Source: Pseudomonas fluorescens (lineage in GTDB: Bacteria > Pseudomonadota > Gammaproteobacteria > Pseudomonadales > Pseudomonadaceae). Taken from it: 64,000 nucleotides of DNA. Every line of letters starts with the position of its first letter. The first letter of the stretch is position 1. The notes below the pieces were generated by a model. It was not told the DNA's origin. It searched no databases and saw only the letters and a program-made list of their open reading frames with translations. Location: assembly GCF_902497875.1 (NCBI RefSeq), contig NZ_CABVHY010000002.1, positions 186,001 to 250,000 of the forward strand. Direction: 5' to 3'. Shown here one piece after another: positions 45,168 through 53,335 of the stretch. The translations under genes were made by a program, and so were the position numbers.

Positions 45168-45316
45168 TTTTCGTTGAAGCCCGGTCCCGACAAAGTTGAG
45201 TTCAATCTCGAAACAACAGGAAATCATCCAGGCAAATTGACGCGCCCTGGTTCCGAGCAGCCGATTTAAAGTATGAAAAACGTGAAGCTGCCATGGGTGG
45301 CCAGGGTGATGTACCG

Positions 45317-45950
45317 ATGACGCAGCGCTATCCTAAACCGTGGCAGAGCTATCAGGAGCAGCTTGAACTGCCAATGGTTCGTGGCATGGTAGTGACCGAT
45401 CAACCCAAAGCCCTGGAGTATCTGGAGCGCATCGGCTACTACCGTCTCAGCGGCTATTGGTTTGCCTTTCGCGAGCGCACTGAACTCTGTTGCCCGCTCT
45501 ATCATCAGGGTAATCAAAAACTATCCAGGACCAAGCCTACTCGCCTTCCCCTGGACAATTTCAAGCTGGGGACGACATTCCAGAATGCGGTCGACCTATA
45601 CGTGTTCGATAAGAAGTTGCGCCTGCTGGCTGCGCAGCCTGAACTATCTACGCAACGTGTGCGCCCATCACAGTCGCCTGTGGAACCGAAACATCGTCGA
45701 CCAACCGAAACTGCCACCAGTACAGCAGGCCCCCTCACTGTTCGCCTTCCACGATGACGCCCAACGCCGGGCTCGTCCGTTCATGCTTTTGTGTATTACC
45801 CAACATCTGATGAAGGTCACCAACCCATCATCAAGTTGGGGGAAACGCTTGAAGGCACTGCTGGAAAATGAATTCCTGAATCTGACCCATCTGGATCTCA
45901 GCCTGGACGGAATGGGAACCGACCAGGACTGGCAAAAACGAGACTGGTAG
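45317..45950 (+). pseudogene. Abi_2-family (AbiD/AbiF-like) abortive-infection gene with internal deletion
   Basis: The first 100 codons (frame from ATG 45317) encode a normal Abi_2 N-terminus: PWQSYQEQLELPMVRGMVVTD, LERIGYYRLSGYWFAFRER and FQNAVDLYVFDKKLRLL. Near base 45635 this frame loses similarity, and the family resumes in the next frame with SLNYLRNVCAHHSRLWNRN, the HEPN R-x4-H motif, running to a stop at 45950. The segment that normally lies between these parts (the first conserved helices of the HEPN core, roughly 80-130 residues) is absent. So there is a deletion that also shifts the frame. Intact relatives are 250-330 residues and act as phage-defence ribonucleases or toxins; this copy should be inactive. 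Confidence 0.8.
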
Positions 45951-45971
45951 CAAGGGAGAAAGCCAGGCAAT

Positions 45972-46029
45972 AAAAAACCCCTGAGCAATCTCAGCGCCGT
46001 AGCGCATCAATCGACAGGGGCCGTGTTGC
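45972..46029 (-). ncRNA. Candidate small RNA (about 55 nt) with its own promoter and terminator
   Basis: On the minus strand a near-consensus promoter is followed within about 8 bases by a short sequence that ends in an intrinsic terminator: CCCCTG (46015-46020) pairs with CAGGGG (45978-45983) and is followed by six T (45972-45977). Inside the large loop GCGC-TACG-GCGC forms a second small hairpin. No open reading frame of note lies within. It sits between two decayed genes and I cannot match it to a named RNA family. The alternative is a long-loop terminator for the truncated ABC gene, but the promoter lies between the two. Confidence 0.45.
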
Positions 46030-46034
46030 GATTA

Positions 46035-46062
46035 ATTATATGGGTTGAGGGCCTCTCGTCAA
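46035..46062 (-). promoter_or_regulatory. Near-consensus sigma70 promoter
   Basis: On the minus strand TTGACG (46057-46062) and a perfect TATAAT (46035-46040) are separated by 16 bases. In DNA this rich in GC so good a match is notable. The only thing downstream is the candidate small RNA. Confidence 0.65.
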
Positions 46063-46202
46063 CTACCGGCAGGTACCGAAGGCCTATGATTCCGCCCCCT
46101 TCAACGCAACTCGTTACACATCGGCTCAGAGGCCTCACGCATGTTCTTTTTCGTGACTGCCAGCTAGTCCAATACTAGTGGTCTATGGTGCCTGTTCCGC
46201 CG

Positions 46203-46288
46203 TCTTCGCGGGCAAGCCCGCTCCCACAGGTTATGCGCCCCACCCACCCCTTCAAGTCTAAACATACAAGAGAGGCTTGCCCGCGAAT
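46203..46288. repeat. REP pair (GCGGGCAAGCCCGCTCCCAC type)
   Basis: The left unit CTTCGCGGGCAAGCCCGCTCCCAC and a partial right unit AGAGGCTTGCCCGCGAA face each other across about 45 bases. It directly abuts the truncated ABC ATPase gene. Confidence 0.75.
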
Positions 46289-46292
46289 GGGT

Positions 46293-46694
46293 TCAATGCT
46301 CCTCCCCCATCTCTTCATGCAACAGCCCGAACATCTCCCGTTTCATCTCGATAAACGACCGCTCCATGACCATGTCCAGGGTCCGTGGCCGGTCGATGGG
46401 CACATCCAGAATCTTTTTTATCCGCCCGGGCCTGGCGCCCATGACGTAGACGCGGTCACCGAGGAGGATGGCTTGGTCGATGTCACGGGTGACAAACAGC
46501 ACGGTTTTCTTGCTGTTGCCCCAGACCCGCAAGAGCAATTGCTGCATTTGCAGGCGGGTCTGGCTGTCGAGGGCGCCGAAGGGTTCGTCCATCAGCAGGA
46601 TTTGTGGGTCGTTGGCCAGGGCCCGGGCGATGGCGATGGCGACGCGTTGCATCATGCCGCCGGAGAGTTGTTTGGCAAAGTTGTCGGCAAACGG
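46293..46694 (-). pseudogene. Truncated ABC transporter ATP-binding gene (nitrate/sulfonate/taurine type)
   Basis: The C-terminal half of an SsuB/TauB/NtrD-like ATPase is present: the signature FAKQLSGGMMQRVAIARALA region, Walker B LLMDEPFGALD, the H-loop region (LFVTRDIDQAILLGDRVYVM, with Arg where the switch His is expected) and a family-like tail (GRIKKILDVPIDRPRTLDM). Upstream of 46694 similarity stops; the Walker A half is missing and the permease and binding-protein genes are not found. About 65 bases separate it from the LuxR gene stop. It is a remnant that cannot bind ATP in the normal way. Translation from the internal ATG at 46655 is possible but unlikely to matter. Confidence 0.8.
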
Positions 46695-46760
46695 GATTAT
46701 TGTCGGGAGCAGTTGACGGCGAAGTCTGAGAGATCTCGGTGATTTCCTGTGGGGCTGTGT

Positions 46761-49499
46761 TCAACCCAACACCCCCAACTCCTTCGCCCGCGCCACGGCC
46801 TGGGTCCGGCGTCCGACGCCGAGTTTGCTGTTGATATGGCTAGCGTGGGTTTTTACCGTGTGCAGGGAAATGAACAGCCGGTCGCTGATTTCCTGGTTCG
46901 AGCACCCTTGGGCGATCAATTGCAGAACCGCCAGTTCACGAGCACTGAGGTTTTCCATGTGATGCTGCGGTTCGATCGGCTCACGGGCCACAGCTACCGG
47001 TAAACGTTCAAGCAGACTTTTACGCAATGCCGGTTGCGGGCACTGCGGGAGTTGTTCTCGCAGCCAGTCTGGATGCCCGCTCAGCAACCACTCGAAAGGT
47101 TGCAGGGCACCCCCCGACGCCGCTTCAAACGCCTGAATCAGGGCCTGCCGCGCTTCAGGCTCGCGCCCGCTGCCGAGCAGCAACGCCACCTTCTGATTCA
47201 ACGCCATCACACTGAGTATCAGCCGGCCGGTTTGCCGTCCGTGCTCGACCAGTTTATTCAATCGTTGCTCAGCAACCGCAGGCTGCCCCTGGATCACCTC
47301 GAGTAACGCCTGTTGCAGTTCGATGTGCAGCGGCAGTTGCGGATGGAACTCCGGAGGCGCGGCCGCCTGTTCACCGTTATAGGTCTGCCCCAACCGCGCC
47401 AGCCAGGCTTCGGCCAGATCGGTACGGCCCTGGGCCAGCCACAGCTGGCATTTCACCAGGGTAATCATCGCCAGGTAGTAGATCGGCGGCACGTCCCAGA
47501 TATGCATCAGCCGTTCGGCCTCGGCCAGTTCGGCGAAAGCCCTGGCGAAGTGACCGTTGTTGCCTTCCAGCGTGGCGATCGCGCAATGGCCGATCAACAC
47601 GCTGATATCCCGACAGGCTCGCGCTTCGATCAGGCCCGCCTGCAATCGGGCCAGACCGGCTTCGGGCTGGGAAAGCAGCGTCAGCAAAAACCCTTCGTAC
47701 AGGGTCAGGCGCGCACGCACCGCATACAACCGCAGGGCGGACAACCCCTGCAGACGCTGCAAACCCTGGCGCACTTCATCGAGCGCGCGGAGGATTTCCC
47801 CACGGGCATGCAGCACCCGCGCCCGATCGGAATGGGCCAAGGCTTCGAACAGCGGGTTGCCGACCCGTTGCGCCAACTCCAGAGACTCACGGTTCAAGCC
47901 TCGGGCACGCCACAGGTCGGCGTCGGCAATCGCCAGATTGGAGAGGGTCGAAAGACACATCAAACGCTGGCCGTAACGCTTCTGCGGCAGGCTTTCCAGT
48001 GCTTCGGTGCAATAAAGCCGGGTCAACTCGCGGTTGCCGCGACCACGGGCGATGATTCCGCTCAGTGCCAGCCATTGCGCCAGCATGGATTTCTGCGCGG
48101 TCTCCGAAGGCGCCGGCAGGAAGCGACTCAAATGGCTAGCCAGTTCCTCGGCTGCGTCCAGCTGACAGGCCAATCCCAGCGCCCAGCTGTAGAGCACGAT
48201 CAACCGTGGCGTGCTGATCAGCAGGCTGTCGGGCAAGTCCATTTTCCAGCGCAGCAGCATGCCGACGTTTTGTTCGGCCAACAGCTGCTCTTCGGAAAGG
48301 TTCTGCACCAGATTCGCCGCGACATCCAGATGCCCGGCACGCAACGCCTGCTCCACCGCTTCGTCGAGCAGGCCCTGGGCATTGAACCAGCGACAGGCCC
48401 GCAGGTGCAGGCTGGCCGCCGGCAATACCGCATTGGCCGTGGGACGGGTCCGCAGCAGGTCGGAAAACAGGTGGTGATAACGGTACCAATGGCCCTGGTC
48501 ATCCAGGGGCACCAGGAACACCTGATGGGCCTGCAGGTAACGGAGAATTTCGGCGCTGTCGTGGGCTTCGCGCACGGCGTCGCACAACTCGCTGCAAAAA
48601 CGCTCCTGGGGCGCGGTGTCATACAGGAATGACTGCACTTCGACGGGCAGGCAATCGATCACCTCTTCAAGCAGATAATCGCGAATCAACCCTTCGCCGC
48701 CGTGCAACACCTGGGGCAATGCACCGTCATTGCCTGCTTCGGAGGCCGCCAGCAGCCAGAAGCGCAATCCGGCGACCCAGCCTTCACTGCGCTGGATCAG
48801 GCTTTCCAGGGCTTCACCACGCAACGAACTGCTGTGCCGGTCGAGCAAGGCCAGGGATTCGTCGTGGGTCAGGCGCAGGTCTTGCTCATTCAGTTCAAGC
48901 AACTGCCGGGACAACCGCAGCCGCGCCAGGTGCCAGTCCGGTCGCTGCCGGCTGGTGACCAGTACCAGCAAGCCATCGGGCAAATGATTGAGGAAAAATT
49001 GCAGGCAGCGATCGAGCACCGCGCCTTGGGCCAAGTGATAGTCATCCAGCACCAGCAATAATGGATTGCTCGGCACGAGGTGATCGGCCAGCTCATCGAG
49101 CAGCCCATCGAGCCATTCTTCGAAGGCGAACGGCTGGTGCCGCTGACGCATTTTCAGCAGGCCGAGGGCCTGGCTGCCCAGACGCGGGAAATAGTGTTGA
49201 AGACCATCGAGCAGACGTTCGAGGAAGCGCCCGGGATCGTTGTCGCGGGGACTCAGGCCCAGCCAGAGACTTCGCCAGTGAGCCGGCAGGCCCTGACAGA
49301 ACTCCACCGCCAGCGAGCTTTTACCAAACCCGGCCGGAGCGCTGACCAACAGCAAACGCCCGCTCAAGCCGGCACTCAGGCGCTCGCACAAGCGAGGCCG
49401 CAGTACATAGCCGTCAGGCAAGGGTGGACGGTAAAAGCGCCCTTCCAGTGCTGGAACAGCAACGCCGGATGGCCCTTGTGTACGGGACAGGTCAGTCAT
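46761..49499 (-). CDS. MalT-like LuxR-family transcriptional activator (LAL type)
   Basis: The 912-residue protein has an N-terminal STAND ATPase domain with Walker A SAPAGFGKSS near residue 55 and LLLVLDDYHLAQG (Walker B) near 150, a long helical TPR-like sensor region, and a C-terminal LuxR helix-turn-helix (LSARELAVLQLIAQGCSNQEISDRLF, HTVKTHASHINSKLGV). Such proteins bind an inducer and ATP, oligomerise and activate nearby genes. The ATG at 49499 is preferred over a TTG two codons earlier that would sit on the ribosome binding site. It lies downstream of the DUF1329 and DUF1302 genes on the same strand and is their likely activator. Confidence 0.92.
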   Translation of the reverse strand: MTDLSRTQGPSGVAVPALEGRFYRPPLPDGYVLRPRLCERLSAGLSGRLLLVSAPAGFGKSSLAVEFCQGLPAHWRSLWLGLSPRDNDPGRFLERLLDGLQHYFPRLGSQALGLLKMRQRHQPFAFEEWLDGLLDELADHLVPSNPLLLVLDDYHLAQGAVLDRCLQFFLNHLPDGLLVLVTSRQRPDWHLARLRLSRQLLELNEQDLRLTHDESLALLDRHSSSLRGEALESLIQRSEGWVAGLRFWLLAASEAGNDGALPQVLHGGEGLIRDYLLEEVIDCLPVEVQSFLYDTAPQERFCSELCDAVREAHDSAEILRYLQAHQVFLVPLDDQGHWYRYHHLFSDLLRTRPTANAVLPAASLHLRACRWFNAQGLLDEAVEQALRAGHLDVAANLVQNLSEEQLLAEQNVGMLLRWKMDLPDSLLISTPRLIVLYSWALGLACQLDAAEELASHLSRFLPAPSETAQKSMLAQWLALSGIIARGRGNRELTRLYCTEALESLPQKRYGQRLMCLSTLSNLAIADADLWRARGLNRESLELAQRVGNPLFEALAHSDRARVLHARGEILRALDEVRQGLQRLQGLSALRLYAVRARLTLYEGFLLTLLSQPEAGLARLQAGLIEARACRDISVLIGHCAIATLEGNNGHFARAFAELAEAERLMHIWDVPPIYYLAMITLVKCQLWLAQGRTDLAEAWLARLGQTYNGEQAAAPPEFHPQLPLHIELQQALLEVIQGQPAVAEQRLNKLVEHGRQTGRLILSVMALNQKVALLLGSGREPEARQALIQAFEAASGGALQPFEWLLSGHPDWLREQLPQCPQPALRKSLLERLPVAVAREPIEPQHHMENLSARELAVLQLIAQGCSNQEISDRLFISLHTVKTHASHINSKLGVGRRTQAVARAKELGVLG

Positions 49500-49661
49500 A
49501 GCCAACTCTTGTTAATTGCTGTTGTCGGCATTGCAGATGTCCGCAGACTAGCGGTAAAAGGCCTGATGTTGAAGGTTATTGCTACAAATTGATGGAAAAA
49601 GACTGCGACCAGAATTGTCAGTCCAGTTTTGCCGGCGGGTGGTTTTTTGCGCCCAAAAGAA

Positions 49662-49692
49662 AACGCCCCGAACCGGTCGGGGCGTTCAGAGG
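49662..49692 (-). terminator. Terminator after the DUF1329 gene
   Basis: On the minus strand the stem AACGCCCCGA / TCGGGGCGTT around a short CCGGT loop is followed by a T-rich TTTCTTTT. It lies about 30 bases past the stop codon and separates this operon from the LuxR gene. Confidence 0.85.
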
Positions 49693-49716
49693 TTGCGGCC
49701 TCTGTCTTACTGCCTG

Positions 49717-51081
49717 TTAGCGAACACCTTCCTGACGCAGTGCGGCAGGGGTGAAATCACTGGTGGTCGCGGTGAAGCCGAAGTCATATGCCTGTTTCTC
49801 TTCGTTCTTCATGCCCAGTGCCAGGTAACGGCCGGACTGCAGGTCGTAGAGGGTTTCCACGGTGTACCACGGCACCTGAACGTTGTAATAGTTCTGGGAG
49901 TGAGCTTCAGCCACACGCCAGAGTTGACCACGACCGTCGTAGTGATCGATCACCGCGGCTTGCCAGGTGTCTTCGTCGATGTAGAAGTCACGCTTGGCAT
50001 AGATGTGACGCTGACCTTCCTTCAAGGTCGCAACCACATGCCAGACCCGGCGCAACTCGTAACGAGTCAGGTCCTGGTTGATGTGGCCGGCCTTGATGAT
50101 GTCGGCGTACTTGAGCTGCGGCGAATCGAGCTTGTAGCTGTCGGAAGCAATGTAGATCTCTTTCTTGCCTTCGAGCTTCCAGTCGTAACGATCCGGCGCA
50201 CCGTTGTACATGTCCAGGTTGTCGGAAGTACGCAGGCCGTCGGCTGCGGTACCCGGACCGTCATAGGACACTTGTGGCGCACGGCGAACGCGACGCTGAC
50301 CGGCGTTGTAGACCCACGCCGAACGCGGTTCCTTCACCTGATCGAGGGTTTCGTGCACCAGCAGCACACCACCGGCCAGACGTGCCGGCGCGGTCACTTT
50401 CTGCTTGAAGTAGAACAGGATGTTGCCCGGGTTTGCTGGATCGTAGTCCTTCATCTTGTCGCGGAACACGAACTGATCCTGGAAGTACACCAGGCTGTAC
50501 GAGCCGTTCGGCTGTGGCGTGGCCTGGGTCACCAGACGGGTCACGCTGCCGCCGCGATAGCGGGTGATGTGGTTCCAGACCACCTCGACGCCGCTTTTTG
50601 GAATCGGGAAAGGCACGGCGGTCTCGAAGTTTTCCAGACCGTTGCCGCCAGACACCAGATTGGTCGTGGTGGCGTTCTTCTTGATGGAGGCGAACACCGC
50701 ATCCGGCACGGTCGCACTGCGATGGGACGGATAGACCGGCATCTTGAAGGTTTCCGGGTAACGCTTGAACATCGCGTACTGGCCCGGGGCAAGTTTGTCC
50801 TTGTACTGATCGACATTCTGCGCGGTGATGGTGAACAGTGGTTTTTCACTGGCGAAAGGGTCGGACAGGAAGCCTTTGCTGTCGACGTTGCCGGCGTTCT
50901 TGGCCATGGGTTTCCAGGCTGGAATCGAGCCGTCGGCATTGCCTGCCATTTCTGCGCCCATCGGCGTCAGGCTTTTGCCCAGCTTGTCCGCTTCAGCCGC
51001 AGGTACCGCTGCGATGACGCTGGTCGCCAGCAGGGAAAGCCCAAGGACACCGACGTGCAACAGACTCTTGGTTATTTTCAT
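49717..51081 (-). CDS. DUF1329 periplasmic protein (LolB-like fold)
   Basis: The 454-residue protein has a signal peptide (about residues 1-25, ending SVIAA) and the DUF1329 pattern: GKSLTPMGAEMAGNADGSIPAW near the mature N-terminus, and repeated Tyr/Trp-rich motifs such as AWVYNAGQRRVRRAPQVSYD and YKLDSPQLKYADIIKAGHINQDLTRYELRRVWHV. The family is thought to have a lipoprotein-carrier fold and nearly always partners DUF1302, the next gene upstream with a 28-base gap. A role in handling a hydrophobic molecule in the periplasm is likely but not proved. Confidence 0.92.
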   Translation of the reverse strand: MKITKSLLHVGVLGLSLLATSVIAAVPAAEADKLGKSLTPMGAEMAGNADGSIPAWKPMAKNAGNVDSKGFLSDPFASEKPLFTITAQNVDQYKDKLAPGQYAMFKRYPETFKMPVYPSHRSATVPDAVFASIKKNATTTNLVSGGNGLENFETAVPFPIPKSGVEVVWNHITRYRGGSVTRLVTQATPQPNGSYSLVYFQDQFVFRDKMKDYDPANPGNILFYFKQKVTAPARLAGGVLLVHETLDQVKEPRSAWVYNAGQRRVRRAPQVSYDGPGTAADGLRTSDNLDMYNGAPDRYDWKLEGKKEIYIASDSYKLDSPQLKYADIIKAGHINQDLTRYELRRVWHVVATLKEGQRHIYAKRDFYIDEDTWQAAVIDHYDGRGQLWRVAEAHSQNYYNVQVPWYTVETLYDLQSGRYLALGMKNEEKQAYDFGFTATTSDFTPAALRQEGVR

Positions 51082-51109
51082 ATTCTTGTTCGTCCTGAAG
51101 ATGCAGTGC

Positions 51110-52999
51110 TTAGAAGTTCACGCCGAAGCTGAGCGCAACGAAATCGCGGTCATCTACGGTGGTGTACTTGCCGTCAAAGAAGTTGGTGTAGGCCAGGCTC
51201 GCGGTGTAGGTGTTCTGGTATTCGGCATCGACACCCAGGCTCACGGCTTTACGGCCTTCTTCGAAGTTGCCGCCAGGGCCAGGCGAGTAGCCGCTGACGT
51301 CATGGGACCAGGCCACGTTCGGCTTGAGGTTCACACCGGCGAATACGTCGTTGTATTCCCAGATGGCACGACCGCGATAACCCCAGGAGGCTGCCGTAGT
51401 GAAGCCTTCGTCGTCGCAGTTGCGGCTGCGGTTGTTTTGCGCGGCGCCTGGCCCGGCACCGTTGATGGTGCTGGCGTTGAGGATGTTGGCGCAGGTGTCG
51501 ACGCCGCCGGTTGCCGGCAATTCGCCCGGACCGTAGACCGGATCACGGCCGTAACGCAGCTTGGAGCTGCTTTCCAGGCCGCCGACATAGGTCATGCCTA
51601 CTTCGCCCACCAGGGTCAGACGGCTGGCGCCCATGACCTGATCGAAGAAGTGCGTGAAGGTCGTCTGGATCTGGGTGACTTCCTTGCGGCGATAGCCGTG
51701 CAGGTCCTCTCCTGGTACCCCCCGGAGCAACGAAGCGTTTGTCAGGCTGCCGCCCAATGGAACCACGCCGGAGAACAGGATGTCGGTGGAGTTCAGTTGC
51801 ACCGGCGCGTTCGGACGGTAGCTGATCTCGCCTTGCCACGCGGTACCGGTAGGCAGGGTGGTGGAGAAGCTCAGGCCGTAGAGGCGAATGTCTTCCGGAT
51901 ATTCGACGAAGTATTCGGAGCTACCGGCCACCAGCAATGGGGCCAGCGGTCTGAATGCGGCTGGCAATCCCGCGGCGAGGTTATAAATCGACTGCGGTGC
52001 CCCCGTGGCACTGAAGATCGGCGCACGGCTGTGGTAGTTCATGAAATAGGCGCCGAACTCGGTGTCCAGCGGCTCGTAGTTGTACTTGAACGTCACGCCC
52101 CACTGGCCGCTGTCGCGTGCATCGCGGTCCCCACCGCGACGAACCAGCACACCTTCATCGTTGACATTGACGCCTAAACCGGCCGCTGCAGCCACGGCAG
52201 CCGGAGGCAGTGTGGAGCGCTTGTTCAGTACACGCAGGTTGTCTTCGCAGCCATCGGCGATGATGTCCGGCTGCGAGAAAAAGGTGCCGCAGTTATCGAC
52301 GACGGTCTGGTCCCACTCGAGTTGGTAGAAAGCTTCGGCCGACAGGTTCTCGGTCAGGCTTTGCGAGACGTAGAACATGTTGACCGGAATCAGCCCTTCC
52401 TTGACCTCGGCGCCTGGACGGCGGAACGCGGACACATCGATCGGGTTGATCGAGTTGATGCCGCCGCCGATGAAGGTACTTTCACCCCAGCTGACGACCT
52501 GCTTGCCCAGACGAACCGAGCCCGGCTCATCGCCAATCGAGTAGTTGTGGTAGACGAACGCATCGAGGATCTGCCCGCCAGAGGACTTGGCGCCCTCTTT
52601 GCGGTTTTCGTCGCTGATGTCCTTGAATAGACGATGTTCGTCTTTGAGTTCGAAGTCGTACCAGTATTTGCCCCGGACGAAGACCCCGGTATCGCCGTAT
52701 TTCAATTCAAGATCATGAATGCCCTTGAAGATCTTCGAAAACGTTTCGCCGCTTTTGAAGTTCGCGTGACCATCATCGGAGGTCTGGGACAGGCCGTGGC
52801 CGCCGTTGTTGACACCGATCAGGTTCTTGTTGGGGCTCTGAGTAGACCAGCTGGCGCCGACCGACAGGGACGAGTCGAACTGACCTTCGATTTCACCGAT
52901 ATTGAAACTGACGCCGAATGCTGGCCCGGCGAGCGTAGAGGCGAGACTGACCGCCAGGGGCAATTTCGCCCGGCGCCAGAACTGGTTTACTGATGTCAT
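51110..52999 (-). CDS. DUF1302 outer-membrane beta-barrel protein
   Basis: The 629-residue protein has a signal peptide ending PAFG and then the family start VSFNIGEIEGQFDSSLSVGASW. Further motifs are GKQVVSWGESTFIGGGINSINPIDVSAFRRPGAE and many alternating beta strands up to the terminal FGVNF, typical of an outer-membrane barrel. It contains several Cys near residues 225-240 and 505-535 that could form loops held by disulfides. Together with DUF1329 it forms a pair found in Proteobacteria near regulators and lipid or sterol genes. Confidence 0.92.
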   Translation of the reverse strand: MTSVNQFWRRAKLPLAVSLASTLAGPAFGVSFNIGEIEGQFDSSLSVGASWSTQSPNKNLIGVNNGGHGLSQTSDDGHANFKSGETFSKIFKGIHDLELKYGDTGVFVRGKYWYDFELKDEHRLFKDISDENRKEGAKSSGGQILDAFVYHNYSIGDEPGSVRLGKQVVSWGESTFIGGGINSINPIDVSAFRRPGAEVKEGLIPVNMFYVSQSLTENLSAEAFYQLEWDQTVVDNCGTFFSQPDIIADGCEDNLRVLNKRSTLPPAAVAAAAGLGVNVNDEGVLVRRGGDRDARDSGQWGVTFKYNYEPLDTEFGAYFMNYHSRAPIFSATGAPQSIYNLAAGLPAAFRPLAPLLVAGSSEYFVEYPEDIRLYGLSFSTTLPTGTAWQGEISYRPNAPVQLNSTDILFSGVVPLGGSLTNASLLRGVPGEDLHGYRRKEVTQIQTTFTHFFDQVMGASRLTLVGEVGMTYVGGLESSSKLRYGRDPVYGPGELPATGGVDTCANILNASTINGAGPGAAQNNRSRNCDDEGFTTAASWGYRGRAIWEYNDVFAGVNLKPNVAWSHDVSGYSPGPGGNFEEGRKAVSLGVDAEYQNTYTASLAYTNFFDGKYTTVDDRDFVALSFGVNF

Positions 53000-53335
53000 C
53001 GACGCTACTCCATGTGCTTTATTTTTATGGCAGTGAGCACTTCTAAAAACGCTCTGAGTGGCAGGGAGCCAGGTTGTCCCGAAGCCAGTCAGAGTTGCAT
53101 CGCGGTGTTTTGTGCGTTTGCCCCGTTCTTAAAAATCCTTGAGCGGACTATAGCCAGCAGGTAGTACTGCTTGATCCCTCTAAAGTGTGATTTGCAGCCC
53201 CCAACCACTCTGGAACAGTCCTTTCGCCAGTCCGGCAGATGCCGGCCGGGGGAGCATGGCTGAAATTTTCGATTTGACAAGCCAAGCGCTTGCTTGGTGG
53301 GCCTGCCGTGCCCTTTCGGGCACGGCAAAAGACGC
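53000..53335. other. Non-coding region upstream of the DUF1302 operon
   Basis: No gene is seen in 336 bases. It should hold the promoter of the DUF1302-DUF1329 operon. Two inverted repeats lie at its far end: CCAAGC-GCTT-GCTTGG at 53282-53297 and the 10-base-pair stem TGCCGTGCCC / GGGCACGGCA at 53304-53327. The latter follows the acyl-CoA ligase stop but has no T run on the minus strand, so it is at best an imperfect terminator. Either could be a regulator site. Confidence 0.4.

Noticed and set aside
49579..51132. 517-codon plus-strand frame opposite the DUF1329 gene
   Set aside because: Exact mirror of a gene with clear signal peptide and family motifs; no protein-like features in the plus-strand reading.
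53304..53327. 10-pair inverted repeat after the acyl-CoA ligase gene as an intrinsic terminator
   Set aside because: No T run follows the stem on the minus strand; kept only as an inverted repeat.
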